Shown here: positions 1 through 8,517 of the stretch, one piece after another | Layout of the letters: every line of letters begins with the position of its first letter | Numbering within the stretch: the first letter of the stretch is position 1 | Virus record (IMG/VR): IMGVR_UViG_3300017752_000118 | Location: 1 to 27,562 of that record | Length of the DNA: 27,562 nucleotides | From: a virus | Strand: one strand, 5' to 3' | Position numbers and translations under genes: made by a program | The notes under the pieces: generated by a model | The model's database searches: none | What the model saw: the letters and a program-made list of their open reading frames with translations, nothing else | Told to the model about the DNA's origin: nothing

Positions 1-269
1 TTCAGAAAATGGGACAAATGAACAGCAGATATGATGTTTATAAAAACCCATACATGACTGAAAATGTAATATTAATGGGATATAGAGGTTCTCAGTTCTT
101 AGAAACTGGTGCTGTATTTGCCCCTTATATTCCATTGATCATGACTCCACTAGTATACGATCCAGACACTTTCACACCAAGAAAAGGTCTATTAACGAGA
201 TATGCTAAGAAAATGATCAGACCAGAATTCTATGGTAGAGTATTTGTTAACGACTTAGCGTCTGTATAA
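1..269 (+). CDS. 23: Major capsid protein, C-terminal end (gp23-like), partial
   Basis: This is the 3' end of a gene that begins upstream of the window; the frame is open to base 3 and stops with TAA at 267-269, leaving about 89 codons. The visible residues include YKNPYM, GYRGSQFLETGAVFAPYIPL, YDPDTFTPRKGLLTRYAKK and RPEFYGRVFV. These match the conserved end of T4-type major capsid proteins (HK97 fold), especially marine relatives; I recognise them from memory, not from a search. gp23 forms the hexamers of the head shell. A Met codon at 9 is internal and should not be taken as the start. Codon choice here (more C-ending codons such as AAC and GAC) differs from the AT-ending neighbours downstream, as expected for a highly expressed gene. 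An intrinsic terminator follows at once. Confidence 0.9.
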   Translation, partial: QKMGQMNSRYDVYKNPYMTENVILMGYRGSQFLETGAVFAPYIPLIMTPLVYDPDTFTPRKGLLTRYAKKMIRPEFYGRVFVNDLASV

Positions 270-295
270 TAAGTAACTAACATAAGTTCAAAATT

Positions 296-324
296 AAGCC
301 CGGCTTTTTAGCTGGGCTTTTTTT
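296..324 (+). terminator. Intrinsic terminator after the capsid gene
   Basis: The arm AAGCCCGGCT (296-305) pairs with AGCTGGGCTT (310-319), giving a 10-bp stem with one G-T wobble and a TTTT loop. The T run at 318-324 follows directly. It lies 26 bases after the capsid stop codon and closes that transcription unit. Confidence 0.9.
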
Positions 325-344
325 ATTCTACTTTTATTTTCTAA

Positions 345-353
345 TATTTATAA
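345..353 (+). promoter_or_regulatory. TATTTATAA motif, candidate phage promoter (copy 1)
   Basis: An exact TATTTATAA nonamer lies between the capsid terminator and the gp13-like gene, 10 bases before its ATG. It is one of eight exact copies found before genes in this window. A promoter just after a terminator makes sense as the start of a new transcription unit; the function is inferred. Confidence 0.55.
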
Positions 354-363
354 CAAAATACTT

Positions 364-1542
364 ATGAATATTCCAATTTGGACAGGCGTATCAACATTTG
401 CAGCAGGTCAAACCCCTTTTGGCTTTTATGATAGCCAGTCTGATTTTGCAACAGATGCTAATAAAGTAGCTGATTTTTGTGCTCGTAGATTAGGTTATCC
501 CTTAGCTGATGTAGAATTACAATCAGGTTCTTTCTTTACAGCATTTGAAGAAGCAGTTACTACATATGGAAATGAGTTATATGCTTATAAAGTAAGAGAA
601 AATTATTTATCCTTAGAAGGTTTTACCACAGGTTCTGTAGCTAATAAAAAATTACTAAAACCAAATATGGCAGGATTAGTAAGAATATCTGAACAATATG
701 GTGAAGAAGCAGGTGTAGGGGGTAATGTAACATGGCATACAGGATCTTTACCCTTAAATAGTGGTCAACAAGATTATGATATGAATGCTTGGGCTCAAGC
801 AAGTGCAAGTATTAGTGCAAGTGATGGTATAGAAATAAAACGAGTATTTTATGAAGCACCTCCTGCTATTACAAGATATTTTGACCCATATGCAGGTACA
901 GGTACTGGTATGATTGATTTGATGGATTCATTTGGTTGGGGTAGTTATTCACCAGCTATTAACTTTTTAATGATGCCATTAAATTATGATATGCAAGTAA
1001 TTCAAGCTATAGAATTAAATGATAAAATTAGAAGATCAAATTATTCATTTGAATTAGTAAATAATAGATTAAGAGTATTTCCTATCCCAGCAGCAGGAAC
1101 TTTTGGAAATAATTATACTGGGGCTCATTGTGGTAATTTAAGATTTGAATATATAATCAAATCAGAAAGACAAAACCCCTATATAAATGGTACAGAAAAA
1201 ATTACAAACGTAGCAGAAGTACCATTCGAAAACCCAAATTATAATTTTATAAATTCTATAGGCAGACAGTGGATATTTGAATATACTTTAGCTCTAGCTA
1301 AAGAAATGTTAGGATATATTAGAGGAAAATATAGCACAATCCCAATACCAGATTCAACAGTAACATTAAATCAATCAGATTTACTATCAGCAGCAACAGC
1401 AGAAAAAAATGCATTAGTAGAAAGATTAAGAGGATATTTTGATGAAACTTCTAGAGATAAATTACTAGAAAGAAGATCATTAGAAGGAGATTATTTACAA
1501 AAGGAATTAAATAAAGTTCCTTATACAATATATATAGGATAA
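364..1542 (+). CDS. 13: Neck protein (gp13-like)
   Basis: A 392-residue protein whose position, just upstream of gp14- and gp15-like genes, and whose C-terminal region suggest the T4 gp13 neck protein. gp13 joins the portal end of the filled head and, with gp14, allows the tail to dock. The diagnostic part is around residues 315-365: a helix with EYTLALAKEMLGYIRGKYS, then IPIPDSTVTLN and a charged helix (AEKNALVERLR). It has the layout of the gp13 end, where a KY helix is followed by a P-rich beta-strand, a polar turn and a helix; the protein finishes in YIG. At 392 residues it is longer than T4 gp13 (about 309). The central part (roughly 120-280) is not recognisable to me. The ATG at 364 follows a TATTTATAA motif and a short A-rich leader. 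Stop and next start are separated by one base, so it is probably co-translated with gp14. The family assignment is by weak similarity plus order. Confidence 0.65.
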   Translation: MNIPIWTGVSTFAAGQTPFGFYDSQSDFATDANKVADFCARRLGYPLADVELQSGSFFTAFEEAVTTYGNELYAYKVRENYLSLEGFTTGSVANKKLLKPNMAGLVRISEQYGEEAGVGGNVTWHTGSLPLNSGQQDYDMNAWAQASASISASDGIEIKRVFYEAPPAITRYFDPYAGTGTGMIDLMDSFGWGSYSPAINFLMMPLNYDMQVIQAIELNDKIRRSNYSFELVNNRLRVFPIPAAGTFGNNYTGAHCGNLRFEYIIKSERQNPYINGTEKITNVAEVPFENPNYNFINSIGRQWIFEYTLALAKEMLGYIRGKYSTIPIPDSTVTLNQSDLLSAATAEKNALVERLRGYFDETSRDKLLERRSLEGDYLQKELNKVPYTIYIG

Positions 1543-1543
1543 T

Positions 1544-2107
1544 ATGGCTTTATATGGTAGTCAACGTGATGTAAGTCTAATAAGGCACGTAAATAGAGAA
1601 TTAATAGCTGATATTATATCTCAAGAATGTGCTTATTATAAATTTAAATTAGAAGAAACAAAAACTAATATATATGGTGAAGCTGCAGGTTCAAAATACT
1701 ATTATCCCCCCGTGTTATTAAGTTGTTTAATTGATCATCAACCACAATCATACCCAGATGATGAGTTTGGTGTACGATATTACAGAAATGTTGATTTTAA
1801 ATTTTTACGTGATGATTTATTGCAGAAAAATTTAGATTTTAATAAAAATTACGACCAAGCAGATTATTTTGGAGCAGATTTAGAACCAGAAGTAGGTGAT
1901 ATAATATATTATTATGGAGGGTATTATGAAGTAGATGATATAATAGGCAATCAATATTTTGTGGGCAAAGACCCTCAGTACAATTATGAAGTTAATCCTA
2001 TAAATCCTCGGTTAGAAGATTTTGGAAGAGATTTATCTATTGTATGTAAAACTCATTACCAACCCGCAGATAAAGTTCAATTAGAAAAAGCAAGAATAAA
2101 TGGCTAA
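1544..2107 (+). CDS. 14: Neck protein (gp14-like)
   Basis: A 187-residue protein beginning MALYGSQRDVSLIRHVNREL. Around residues 117-152 it carries VGDIIYYYGGYYEVDDI followed by KDPQYNYEVNP. This matches the T4 gp14 block in which a GDLIYFP-type strand is followed by an F/Y-E-I/V strand and a DPFYQLG-like segment. An earlier KYYYPPVL resembles the YYVPREY part of gp14. gp14 works with gp13 in the neck that connects head and tail. It is shorter than T4 gp14 (256 residues), mainly at the C-terminus. It starts one base after gp13 and overlaps the next gene by 8 bases, so the three form one translationally coupled unit. Assignment rests on remembered family motifs and on gene order. Confidence 0.7.
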   Translation: MALYGSQRDVSLIRHVNRELIADIISQECAYYKFKLEETKTNIYGEAAGSKYYYPPVLLSCLIDHQPQSYPDDEFGVRYYRNVDFKFLRDDLLQKNLDFNKNYDQADYFGADLEPEVGDIIYYYGGYYEVDDIIGNQYFVGKDPQYNYEVNPINPRLEDFGRDLSIVCKTHYQPADKVQLEKARING

Positions 2108-3086
2108 AAATTATTATAGAAAACCTATACCTAAAACACAAAGGGAAATTTCAACAGATTTACAAACTCCAACATCTGCAGAATATGGTAATCCTAATGA
2201 TGCAGCTAATAATAACCAATTCCCTCCAGAAAATCAAGCAAATCTTCCTTTTAACAGATCTGAAAAAATGTCATTTAAAGGAGATGATATTAAACCTTTT
2301 TCAATTGGTATAAAAGATATTGATGAATCTATAATGTATTATTTTAATAATGTTATTAGACCCTCAGTAATACAAAATGGAGAACGTATACCTGTGCCTA
2401 TTATATATGGTTCTCCTGAAAGATGGAAATCAATACAAAAAGACGCATATTATAGGGATAAAAAAGGTGCTTTAATGATGCCTATTTTAATGTTTAAACG
2501 AGATAATTTAGAAAAAAATAGAAAATTAGCTAATAAATTAGATGCTAATATGCCTAATTTATATACATCTTGGCAAAAATCTTATAATCAAAAAAACTTT
2601 TATAGCAATTTTAATTTACTTAATAATAGAGTCCCAACTAAACAATATATAGCTAATGTAGTACCTGATTATGTTAATTTAACTTATAGTTGCATAGCAC
2701 AAACTTATTATGTTGAACAACTTAATAAAATAATTGAAGCAATAAATTATGCTTCTGATTCTTACTGGGGAGATCCAGAAAGATTTAAATTTAGAGCAAG
2801 AATAGACAGCTTTGCTACTGTAACTGAATTACAACAAAGCCAAGAAAGATTAGTAAGGGGCACATTTCAGTTAAAAATGTATGGGTATATAGTCCCAGAT
2901 ATTGTTCAAAAAGATCTTAACTCAGTTAAAAAATATAATGATAAATCTAAAATAATTTTTTCAATGGAAACCGATTCACTTCCCCAACGCTATGAAGCAA
3001 ACCCTACTACTACAGAAGATGGTAGAACTCAATCTAATATTGATGGTGAAAATACAAGAATAAATTTAAAAGACTCATATAGTTGA
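2100..3086 (+). CDS. 15: Tail completion / sheath terminator protein (gp15-like)
   Basis: A 328-residue protein. T4 gp15 forms the ring that caps the tube and sheath at the head-proximal end and connects to the neck. Visible gp15-like features are VPIIYGSPERWKSIQ (residues 98-112), comparable to the VPITYASKEHF strand of gp15; MPILMFKRDN (127-136), comparable to MPRINLHLVD; YVNLTYSCIAQTYYVEQLNK (191-210), comparable to the inner strand and helix; and RLVRGTFQLKMYGYIVPD (250-267), comparable to the strand ending in GWMYPP. The first ~60 residues (rich in N, P and Q) and the last ~50 look unstructured and explain the extra length over T4's 272 residues. The start overlaps the gp14-like stop by 8 bases. 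No terminator follows; the fibre gene begins 40 bases later behind its own motif. Confidence 0.7.
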   Translation: MAKNYYRKPIPKTQREISTDLQTPTSAEYGNPNDAANNNQFPPENQANLPFNRSEKMSFKGDDIKPFSIGIKDIDESIMYYFNNVIRPSVIQNGERIPVPIIYGSPERWKSIQKDAYYRDKKGALMMPILMFKRDNLEKNRKLANKLDANMPNLYTSWQKSYNQKNFYSNFNLLNNRVPTKQYIANVVPDYVNLTYSCIAQTYYVEQLNKIIEAINYASDSYWGDPERFKFRARIDSFATVTELQQSQERLVRGTFQLKMYGYIVPDIVQKDLNSVKKYNDKSKIIFSMETDSLPQRYEANPTTTEDGRTQSNIDGENTRINLKDSYS

Positions 3087-3098
3087 TTTTTATTAATG

Positions 3099-3107
3099 TA
3101 TTTATAA
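3099..3107 (+). promoter_or_regulatory. TATTTATAA motif, candidate phage promoter (copy 2)
   Basis: Exact nonamer 19 bases before the ATG of the large fibre gene. Between it and the ATG is AAAGGGGA (3113-3120), one of the few clear Shine-Dalgarno-like sequences in the window, so transcription and translation signals appear side by side here. Confidence 0.55.
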
Positions 3108-3126
3108 CTAACAAAGGGGATTTAAG

Positions 3127-6100
3127 ATGTCAAAAGTAAGATTTACAGATAGTTTAACAGTAAATTCATTCGGTAATGTAATGCCCGAAGCTATTATAAC
3201 AGCTTCTGGAGGTGTAGGTAATATTGTTTTTACTAAAGCAAATGGGAGTCAAATTACATTACCTTTAGCAGCATCTGCTAGTAATGCAACAGCTTTAATA
3301 ACAGCATCAGCTAATGAAAATGTAATTACTTTTACTTTTGGAGACTTATCTACTTTTGATGTAACTGTAGCCACAGGTTCGGGTGGGGGTGGAAGTATAG
3401 ATACAGGATCTTTACTTACAACAGGTTCAGTTTCAGGTAATGTTTTAACATTTACTAAAGGGGATGGTACTAGTTTTACTATGACAGTAGATACAGGTTC
3501 AAGTTTACCTTCAGGAGTAATATCTAGTTCAATACAAATTTCAGAATTAGGATTTGTTACTAGTTCAGCTACTGCATCATTTGTAACAAATTCACAGACA
3601 AGTTCAATGTCTGTTTTATCAGCTCAAACAGCATCATATGTTTTAAATGCAGTTTCAAGTTCATTTTCATCATTTGCTGTAAGTGCTTCATATGCAATTT
3701 CATCATCCCATGAAATAATAAAAGAAGTATCATCATCTCATGCAAATTTTGCAGATACTGCTTCTAAATCTTTAGATAATGTATTAACTGCCTCTGTATC
3801 TAATAATACTATTACATTTACAAAAGGAGATAATACTACATTTGCCTTAACAATAGATACAGGATCAGGTGAACCTTTACCATCAGGTACAGTATCATCA
3901 TCAACACAAATTTCAGAATTAGGATTTGTAACAAGTTCAGCTACAGCATCCTTTATAACAAATTCTCAGACATCATCTATGTCTGTAGCAACAGCATCTT
4001 TTATAACAACAGCTCAAACAGCGTCATATGTTTTAAACTCAGTTTCAAGCTCATATGCTTTAAGTGCATCTTATGCAGTTTCGGCCTCTCATGAAATTAT
4101 AAAAGAGGTATCTTCAAGTTATGCAGATACTGCTTCATATGTAGAAAATGCTCAAACAGCATCATTTGTAACAACAGCACAAACAGCTAGTTTTGTTACA
4201 ACAGCTCAAACAGCATCATTTGTAACAACAGCTCAAACAGCTAGTTTTGTTACAACTGCTCAAACAGCATCTTATGTTTTAAATGCTGTTTCAAGTTCAT
4301 ATGCATTAACTGCTTCATATGCAGTTTCAGCTTCAGTTGAAATAATAAAAGAAGTATCTTCATCTTATGCAGATACTGCTTCATATGCTGAAACGGCACA
4401 AACTGCTTCTTATATACAATCTTCAAATGTAGATGGTAATTTTACAACATCTTCAATAACTAATTTCCCTACAGAAGTATCTAGATCTGCTGCAGCTGCT
4501 GGATTTGGAGACGGTGGAGAATCTATACCATCAGGTACAGTTTCAAGTTCGGCTCAAATAACAGAATTAGGATTTGTACAAAGTTCAATAACAGCTTCTT
4601 CTTTAGAAACTGCCTCTGTATCTAGTAATACTATAACATTTACAAAAGGTAATGGAGATACATTTTTAGTAACAGTAAATACTGGATCAGGCACATCTAT
4701 AGATACAGGTTCATTTGTTCAAAATGATCAAACGTCTTCAATGACAGTAGGGACAGCATCTATTGCTAATTTTATACCTTTTGATGGTAATAGATCTGTA
4801 TCAAATCAAAATCAACCTTCAGGTATTAGAAATGTTAATTTTGGGGCAAATGGGTTAGCAGATTTTATTAATAAAGTATATTTTACAAATTCAGCTCCTG
4901 TTTTAGCTGCCCAAAGTATTACAATAGAGGAATTTTTATCAAGTGGGTCTACAGTTGCTACTGTAACAGCTACTGATGCAGAAACACAATCTATTTCATT
5001 TGGTACTGCCAGTACATATACTGATGACTTTTTTAGAATAAATAGTAGTACAGGTGTTATTACAATAAATGTTAAATCAACTGCATCAATGAATACTTTT
5101 AATGATGGAGGAGTATTAAAAGCACCATTCCCAGTTACAGCAACGGATACATTTAATGAATCAGGCTCAAGAACTTATTATATTAGAATTACACCTAACA
5201 CAGCTCCTATATGGAGTGAAAACTCAGGAGTAGGTAATGTTACAGATATTACAGAATCTATAGCTGAAGATTCTTCAGCAGGAACAAATAAAGATAGATA
5301 TTATTTTAGAGATACTGAAGGAGATACTATTACAATAGGATCAGGTTCATTTTCACCACATTTCACTACAGCTTTTGCTTTAACAAAACAAAGTGGATAT
5401 GTAAGATTAGATCAAATCACAGCATCATTAGATTATGATACTTATCCTTCATATAGTTTTGTTTTAACAGCTAGTGATGAACATTATCAAAGTGGAGATG
5501 ATCCCAACTCTATAACATATTTACCTGTTAAAATTAATGTAACAGACAATATTGCACCCTCAATCAACAACCAACCTCTTACAGGAGTAAATGAAAAAAG
5601 TAATACTGGTGCTGTAGCAGGTACTGTATTTGCTAGTGATACTGAAGGAAACACTATAACCTATTCTCAATTTATATTAAAAAGTGCATTTTTAAATAGT
5701 AACCCTACGGTTAATTTAACATCTTCATTAGGTGGAGCTTCATTACAAAACCCATCCTCGGATCCATTTTCTATAAACCCTAGTACAGGTCAGGTTACAA
5801 GAAAAGCAGGCCAATTTTTAAATGTAGATATAGCAGATAGATATGTTTATACTACAACAGTAAGAGATAATTTCAACCCAGTCTCAGCATCTGCAGATGT
5901 TACTATTCCAATAGCAAATCATATTGCAAATACCATTTCTATATCTAATAATGCTAATATAATAGAAACAGCTACTGCAGGAGATACAATAAAAAGATCT
6001 TCAACGGGGCTAGGAGGAAATAATACAATTTTATCAGCAGCTAATAATTCAATACAAAGATGGGAAATTACATCTACCCCAGATTTAATAGAAGCTACAA

Positions 6101-7830
6101 ACATAACAGCGTCATCTACTACATTAAGATTAAAATCTGATTTAAGTGGATCTTCTACAGTAGGGGGAGATATTATAACATTACGAATAACAGCATCCCA
6201 AAATGATTTTGATACTACAATACAATATTTAGATAAAGTTGTAGATGTAGAATTAATGGCTGCCCCAGTATTAACACCTTCAGACTTTAATCTTGGAGCT
6301 AATCTAAATACTAATGGTGCTAGAGGGAGTAATAATTTAATATTAGTATCGATTACAGACCCTCAATCATTTACAATAGACCATTCTACATGGACCTTTA
6401 CACCAAATGCAGGACAAGCTTTAGAAGCAGTTCAAAATGGTGGAGCAAATAGTTACTATGTACGTCCAACATCTAATTTAGCAGCTGGAACTTATGGATA
6501 CACAGCTAGCATATTCAACGATAAAGGATTTAGAGCAGGTGAATTAAAAGATGAATTTACAATAGCACAAGCCCCAGTAGGTAGTTTAACTACAAATGGT
6601 ACTTTTTACATAATAGAATCGGCATTAACAAATAACCCTGTAGTACTTGATGATGATGGTAGAACAGGAACAACAGGTAGTTTAGGAGTAACATACTCCC
6701 CAGAATATAATTCAGCTGAAGTACAATCATTCGCATCCTCAAATGCAGCAATAGCAGTAGCAAGCAATGGAAATTTAACAGCAGGAGAAAATGTTAGTGG
6801 TTCATCCAACACTTACCCTGGAACAATTACTTCAAACATTACATGGCAAGATCAATATGGTAATGCAGGTGGACCTACAGCTATAACAGTTAACATAGCA
6901 GAAAATACAGCTCCAAGCGCAACAATAACTAAAGTTTCAACACTCAATGCTCCACAAAATGCAGGAACTAAATTAGCAGATGTTTCAATTTCGGATACTG
7001 AAGGAGATACACCATTTAATTTATCATTAACAGGTACAGATGCAGCTTCACTAGTTGCTTTCCCTACAAATGCTAATTCCTCTTCATATGAAATTAGATT
7101 AGCTGGAAATGAAAGCGTGGGTGTTAATTTTACTTATAATGCTGTAGTTAAAGATAATTTTGGATCTACTCAAACCCTATCAAATCAAACCTTAGAACTT
7201 ACAGAAGCATTCCCTACAATGTATATTTACACAGTTGACCAAAGTGAATATGGATCTGGCCAAACATATAATAATGTTTTAGGAATTGCTAGTGAGGATG
7301 GTAGTACTCCTCCTGTAGCAACTATTCAAGCTACTTTTGGAGTGTTAGAAGCAGTTAAAAATGATAATGTATTAGGAAATGCAACTTTTACTTGGCAATA
7401 TGGAGGTGATAAAACAGCAACAAGAAGAGGTAATCCTCAAGCTGCAACTGTAGATTTAGCCATCTCAGGATCTAATTTTGGACCAGGATCAGGTACCCCA
7501 ACATTAAGAGCATTATTATTTGTACCTAGTGGTTCAAATGTAGATGAAGTTCCAACAAGCTTTGTAACAAGCGACCCTAGTTCAGGTAATACCACAGTAG
7601 GACAATATGTAATGTTTGTATCTCATGAAAATGAATTTCAAAATAGTAGTGGAGGATTATCAAATGATATTAAACAAGCAAATGTAAATAAAATAACAAT
7701 AGATACAGCTGTTGATGGGTATACAGATTGGTTAGTATATGGAACTGATGCGGATTTTGCATCATCAGATGGAAACTTATATTGGAGATTCTTACCAGCA
7801 AATGCTGCTAGTGGATCAACACCAAGTTAA
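3127..7830 (+). CDS. Large repeat-rich tail fibre / adhesin with cadherin-like domains
   Basis: A 1567-residue protein without a signal peptide, so it is a virion part rather than a secreted protein. Residues 1-560 are low-complexity, rich in S, T and A. Here a beta-type module (N-x-I/L-TFTKG-x-x-x-TF, then a V/I-x-TGSG turn and SGxxSSSxQIxELGFV) alternates with QTASFV/SYALTASY strings and three copies of EIIKEVSSS. Residues ~588-1360 contain about six domains of ~110 residues with cadherin-like features: N-x-AP starts (NSAPVL, NTAPIW, NIAPSI, NTAPSA), DTEGDT/DAETQS turns, and FRINSSTGVITI or FSINPSTGQVTRK strands. Residues ~1365-1567 form a unique C-terminal domain that could be the receptor-binding tip. 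Cadherin-like and Ig-like repeats are common in phage adhesins; the exact role is inferred. It starts behind a strong Shine-Dalgarno sequence. The stop is 10 bases before the next fibre gene, so the two probably share a transcript. Confidence 0.75.
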   Translation: MSKVRFTDSLTVNSFGNVMPEAIITASGGVGNIVFTKANGSQITLPLAASASNATALITASANENVITFTFGDLSTFDVTVATGSGGGGSIDTGSLLTTGSVSGNVLTFTKGDGTSFTMTVDTGSSLPSGVISSSIQISELGFVTSSATASFVTNSQTSSMSVLSAQTASYVLNAVSSSFSSFAVSASYAISSSHEIIKEVSSSHANFADTASKSLDNVLTASVSNNTITFTKGDNTTFALTIDTGSGEPLPSGTVSSSTQISELGFVTSSATASFITNSQTSSMSVATASFITTAQTASYVLNSVSSSYALSASYAVSASHEIIKEVSSSYADTASYVENAQTASFVTTAQTASFVTTAQTASFVTTAQTASFVTTAQTASYVLNAVSSSYALTASYAVSASVEIIKEVSSSYADTASYAETAQTASYIQSSNVDGNFTTSSITNFPTEVSRSAAAAGFGDGGESIPSGTVSSSAQITELGFVQSSITASSLETASVSSNTITFTKGNGDTFLVTVNTGSGTSIDTGSFVQNDQTSSMTVGTASIANFIPFDGNRSVSNQNQPSGIRNVNFGANGLADFINKVYFTNSAPVLAAQSITIEEFLSSGSTVATVTATDAETQSISFGTASTYTDDFFRINSSTGVITINVKSTASMNTFNDGGVLKAPFPVTATDTFNESGSRTYYIRITPNTAPIWSENSGVGNVTDITESIAEDSSAGTNKDRYYFRDTEGDTITIGSGSFSPHFTTAFALTKQSGYVRLDQITASLDYDTYPSYSFVLTASDEHYQSGDDPNSITYLPVKINVTDNIAPSINNQPLTGVNEKSNTGAVAGTVFASDTEGNTITYSQFILKSAFLNSNPTVNLTSSLGGASLQNPSSDPFSINPSTGQVTRKAGQFLNVDIADRYVYTTTVRDNFNPVSASADVTIPIANHIANTISISNNANIIETATAGDTIKRSSTGLGGNNTILSAANNSIQRWEITSTPDLIEATNITASSTTLRLKSDLSGSSTVGGDIITLRITASQNDFDTTIQYLDKVVDVELMAAPVLTPSDFNLGANLNTNGARGSNNLILVSITDPQSFTIDHSTWTFTPNAGQALEAVQNGGANSYYVRPTSNLAAGTYGYTASIFNDKGFRAGELKDEFTIAQAPVGSLTTNGTFYIIESALTNNPVVLDDDGRTGTTGSLGVTYSPEYNSAEVQSFASSNAAIAVASNGNLTAGENVSGSSNTYPGTITSNITWQDQYGNAGGPTAITVNIAENTAPSATITKVSTLNAPQNAGTKLADVSISDTEGDTPFNLSLTGTDAASLVAFPTNANSSSYEIRLAGNESVGVNFTYNAVVKDNFGSTQTLSNQTLELTEAFPTMYIYTVDQSEYGSGQTYNNVLGIASEDGSTPPVATIQATFGVLEAVKNDNVLGNATFTWQYGGDKTATRRGNPQAATVDLAISGSNFGPGSGTPTLRALLFVPSGSNVDEVPTSFVTSDPSSGNTTVGQYVMFVSHENEFQNSSGGLSNDIKQANVNKITIDTAVDGYTDWLVYGTDADFASSDGNLYWRFLPANAASGSTPS
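4150..4284 (+). repeat. Tandem 27-bp repeats coding for AQTASFVTT, alternating in codon use
   Basis: Five 27-bp units begin at 4150, 4177, 4204, 4231 and 4258. The first four encode AQTASFVTT; the fifth diverges (AQTASYVLN). Units 1 and 3 are identical and use TCA and GTA codons. Units 2 and 4 differ at two bases and use AGT and GTT at the same places. The period of near-identity is therefore 54 bp, suggesting duplication of a two-unit block. Confidence 0.9.
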
Positions 7831-7840
7831 ATAATAGAAA

Positions 7841-8410
7841 ATGGCAATACAAGTAAATGATAATTTAATATTAAACCCCGCTTTTACGGGATCTAAGCAA
7901 TTTGCTGATATTAATTATATCAAAGGAGCATTTAAAGTTTATGAGTCTGGTTCTGATATGACTTCTGCTCCTATTGTTAGTGTTGACAATAATCAAATAG
8001 TATGGGTTGAAAATAGCCAATCATTATACAAGGCAACAAAAACTTTAGCAAACCCACCCTTTACATTTGTAGATACTGTTGAATGGAATACTTTTTCATT
8101 TAGTACAGGTTCAGGTGGAGGAGGAACTCCAGGAGGTTCACCAGGAGAAATTCAATTTAATGATGGTGGTGCATTTGGAGGAGATCCTAGATTTATATTT
8201 GAAAAAACAACAGGGCTAACTACATTAAGTGGAAGCCTACAAATTACAGGCTCAACTGATAATATATTCTTAATAAAAAGTGGCAGTGTTGATTTACTCC
8301 GAGTTAGTTCTTCGGGAGCTATAGTATTTGGTGATCTTCAACATACTCCGCCGCCTGTTGCAGGAGGATTCTTTTATTCTTCTTCAGCTTTTTATGTAGG
8401 AGTAGAATAG
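7841..8410 (+). CDS. Small fibre / virion structural protein
   Basis: A 189-residue protein following the large fibre by 10 bases. Residues 1-85 include NLILNPAFTGSKQFADI and a strand-rich region (IVWVENSQSLYKATKTL). A glycine-rich hinge (TGSGGGGTPGGSPG, about 91-104) follows, then GEIQFNDGGAFGGDPRFIFE and LQITGSTDNIFLIKSGS. The sequence QFNDGGxFGGD after a Gly linker is a recurring element in phage tail fibres, where it precedes a shaft of short beta repeats. The protein may be a fibre adaptor or the base of a fibre whose distal part is another gene. No catalytic motif is visible. The ending FFYSSSAFYVGVE is hydrophobic and aromatic, as in trimer-forming fibre ends. The function is inferred from composition and position. 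Confidence 0.6.
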   Translation: MAIQVNDNLILNPAFTGSKQFADINYIKGAFKVYESGSDMTSAPIVSVDNNQIVWVENSQSLYKATKTLANPPFTFVDTVEWNTFSFSTGSGGGGTPGGSPGEIQFNDGGAFGGDPRFIFEKTTGLTTLSGSLQITGSTDNIFLIKSGSVDLLRVSSSGAIVFGDLQHTPPPVAGGFFYSSSAFYVGVE

Positions 8411-8416
8411 GTTACA

Positions 8417-8425
8417 TATTTATAA
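8417..8425 (+). promoter_or_regulatory. TATTTATAA motif, candidate phage promoter (copy 3)
   Basis: Exact nonamer 7 bases after the stop of the small fibre gene. Unlike the other copies it lies 92 bases before the next ATG (8518), leaving a long leader that contains a perfect hairpin. Confidence 0.5.
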
Positions 8426-8453
8426 TATGAATAAAATAACGAATTAAAAATAA

Positions 8454-8472
8454 TGTTGTACGGAGTACAACA
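8454..8472 (+). promoter_or_regulatory. Perfect 8-bp hairpin in the leader of the 438-residue fibre gene
   Basis: TGTTGTAC (8454-8461) and GTACAACA (8465-8472) pair perfectly around a GGA loop. No T run follows; the sequence after it is A-rich, so it does not look like a terminator. It lies between the candidate promoter and the ATG and could stabilise the 5' end of the mRNA or be a protein-binding site. Confidence 0.6.
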
Positions 8473-8517
8473 CTTTAATAAATAAATAAAAAAAACAATA
8501 ATTAAAATTTAACAATT

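Noticed and set aside
4150-4284. CRISPR-like array
   Set aside because: The regular units are in-frame protein repeats without unique spacers.
5919-6812. Minus-strand open frames inside the large fibre gene
   Set aside because: They mirror the repetitive low-complexity coding sequence, have no ribosome site, and all well-supported genes are on the + strand.
3127-7830. Diversity-generating retroelement target in the fibre
   Set aside because: No reverse transcriptase gene and no near-identical template repeat with adenine-specific differences is visible in the window.
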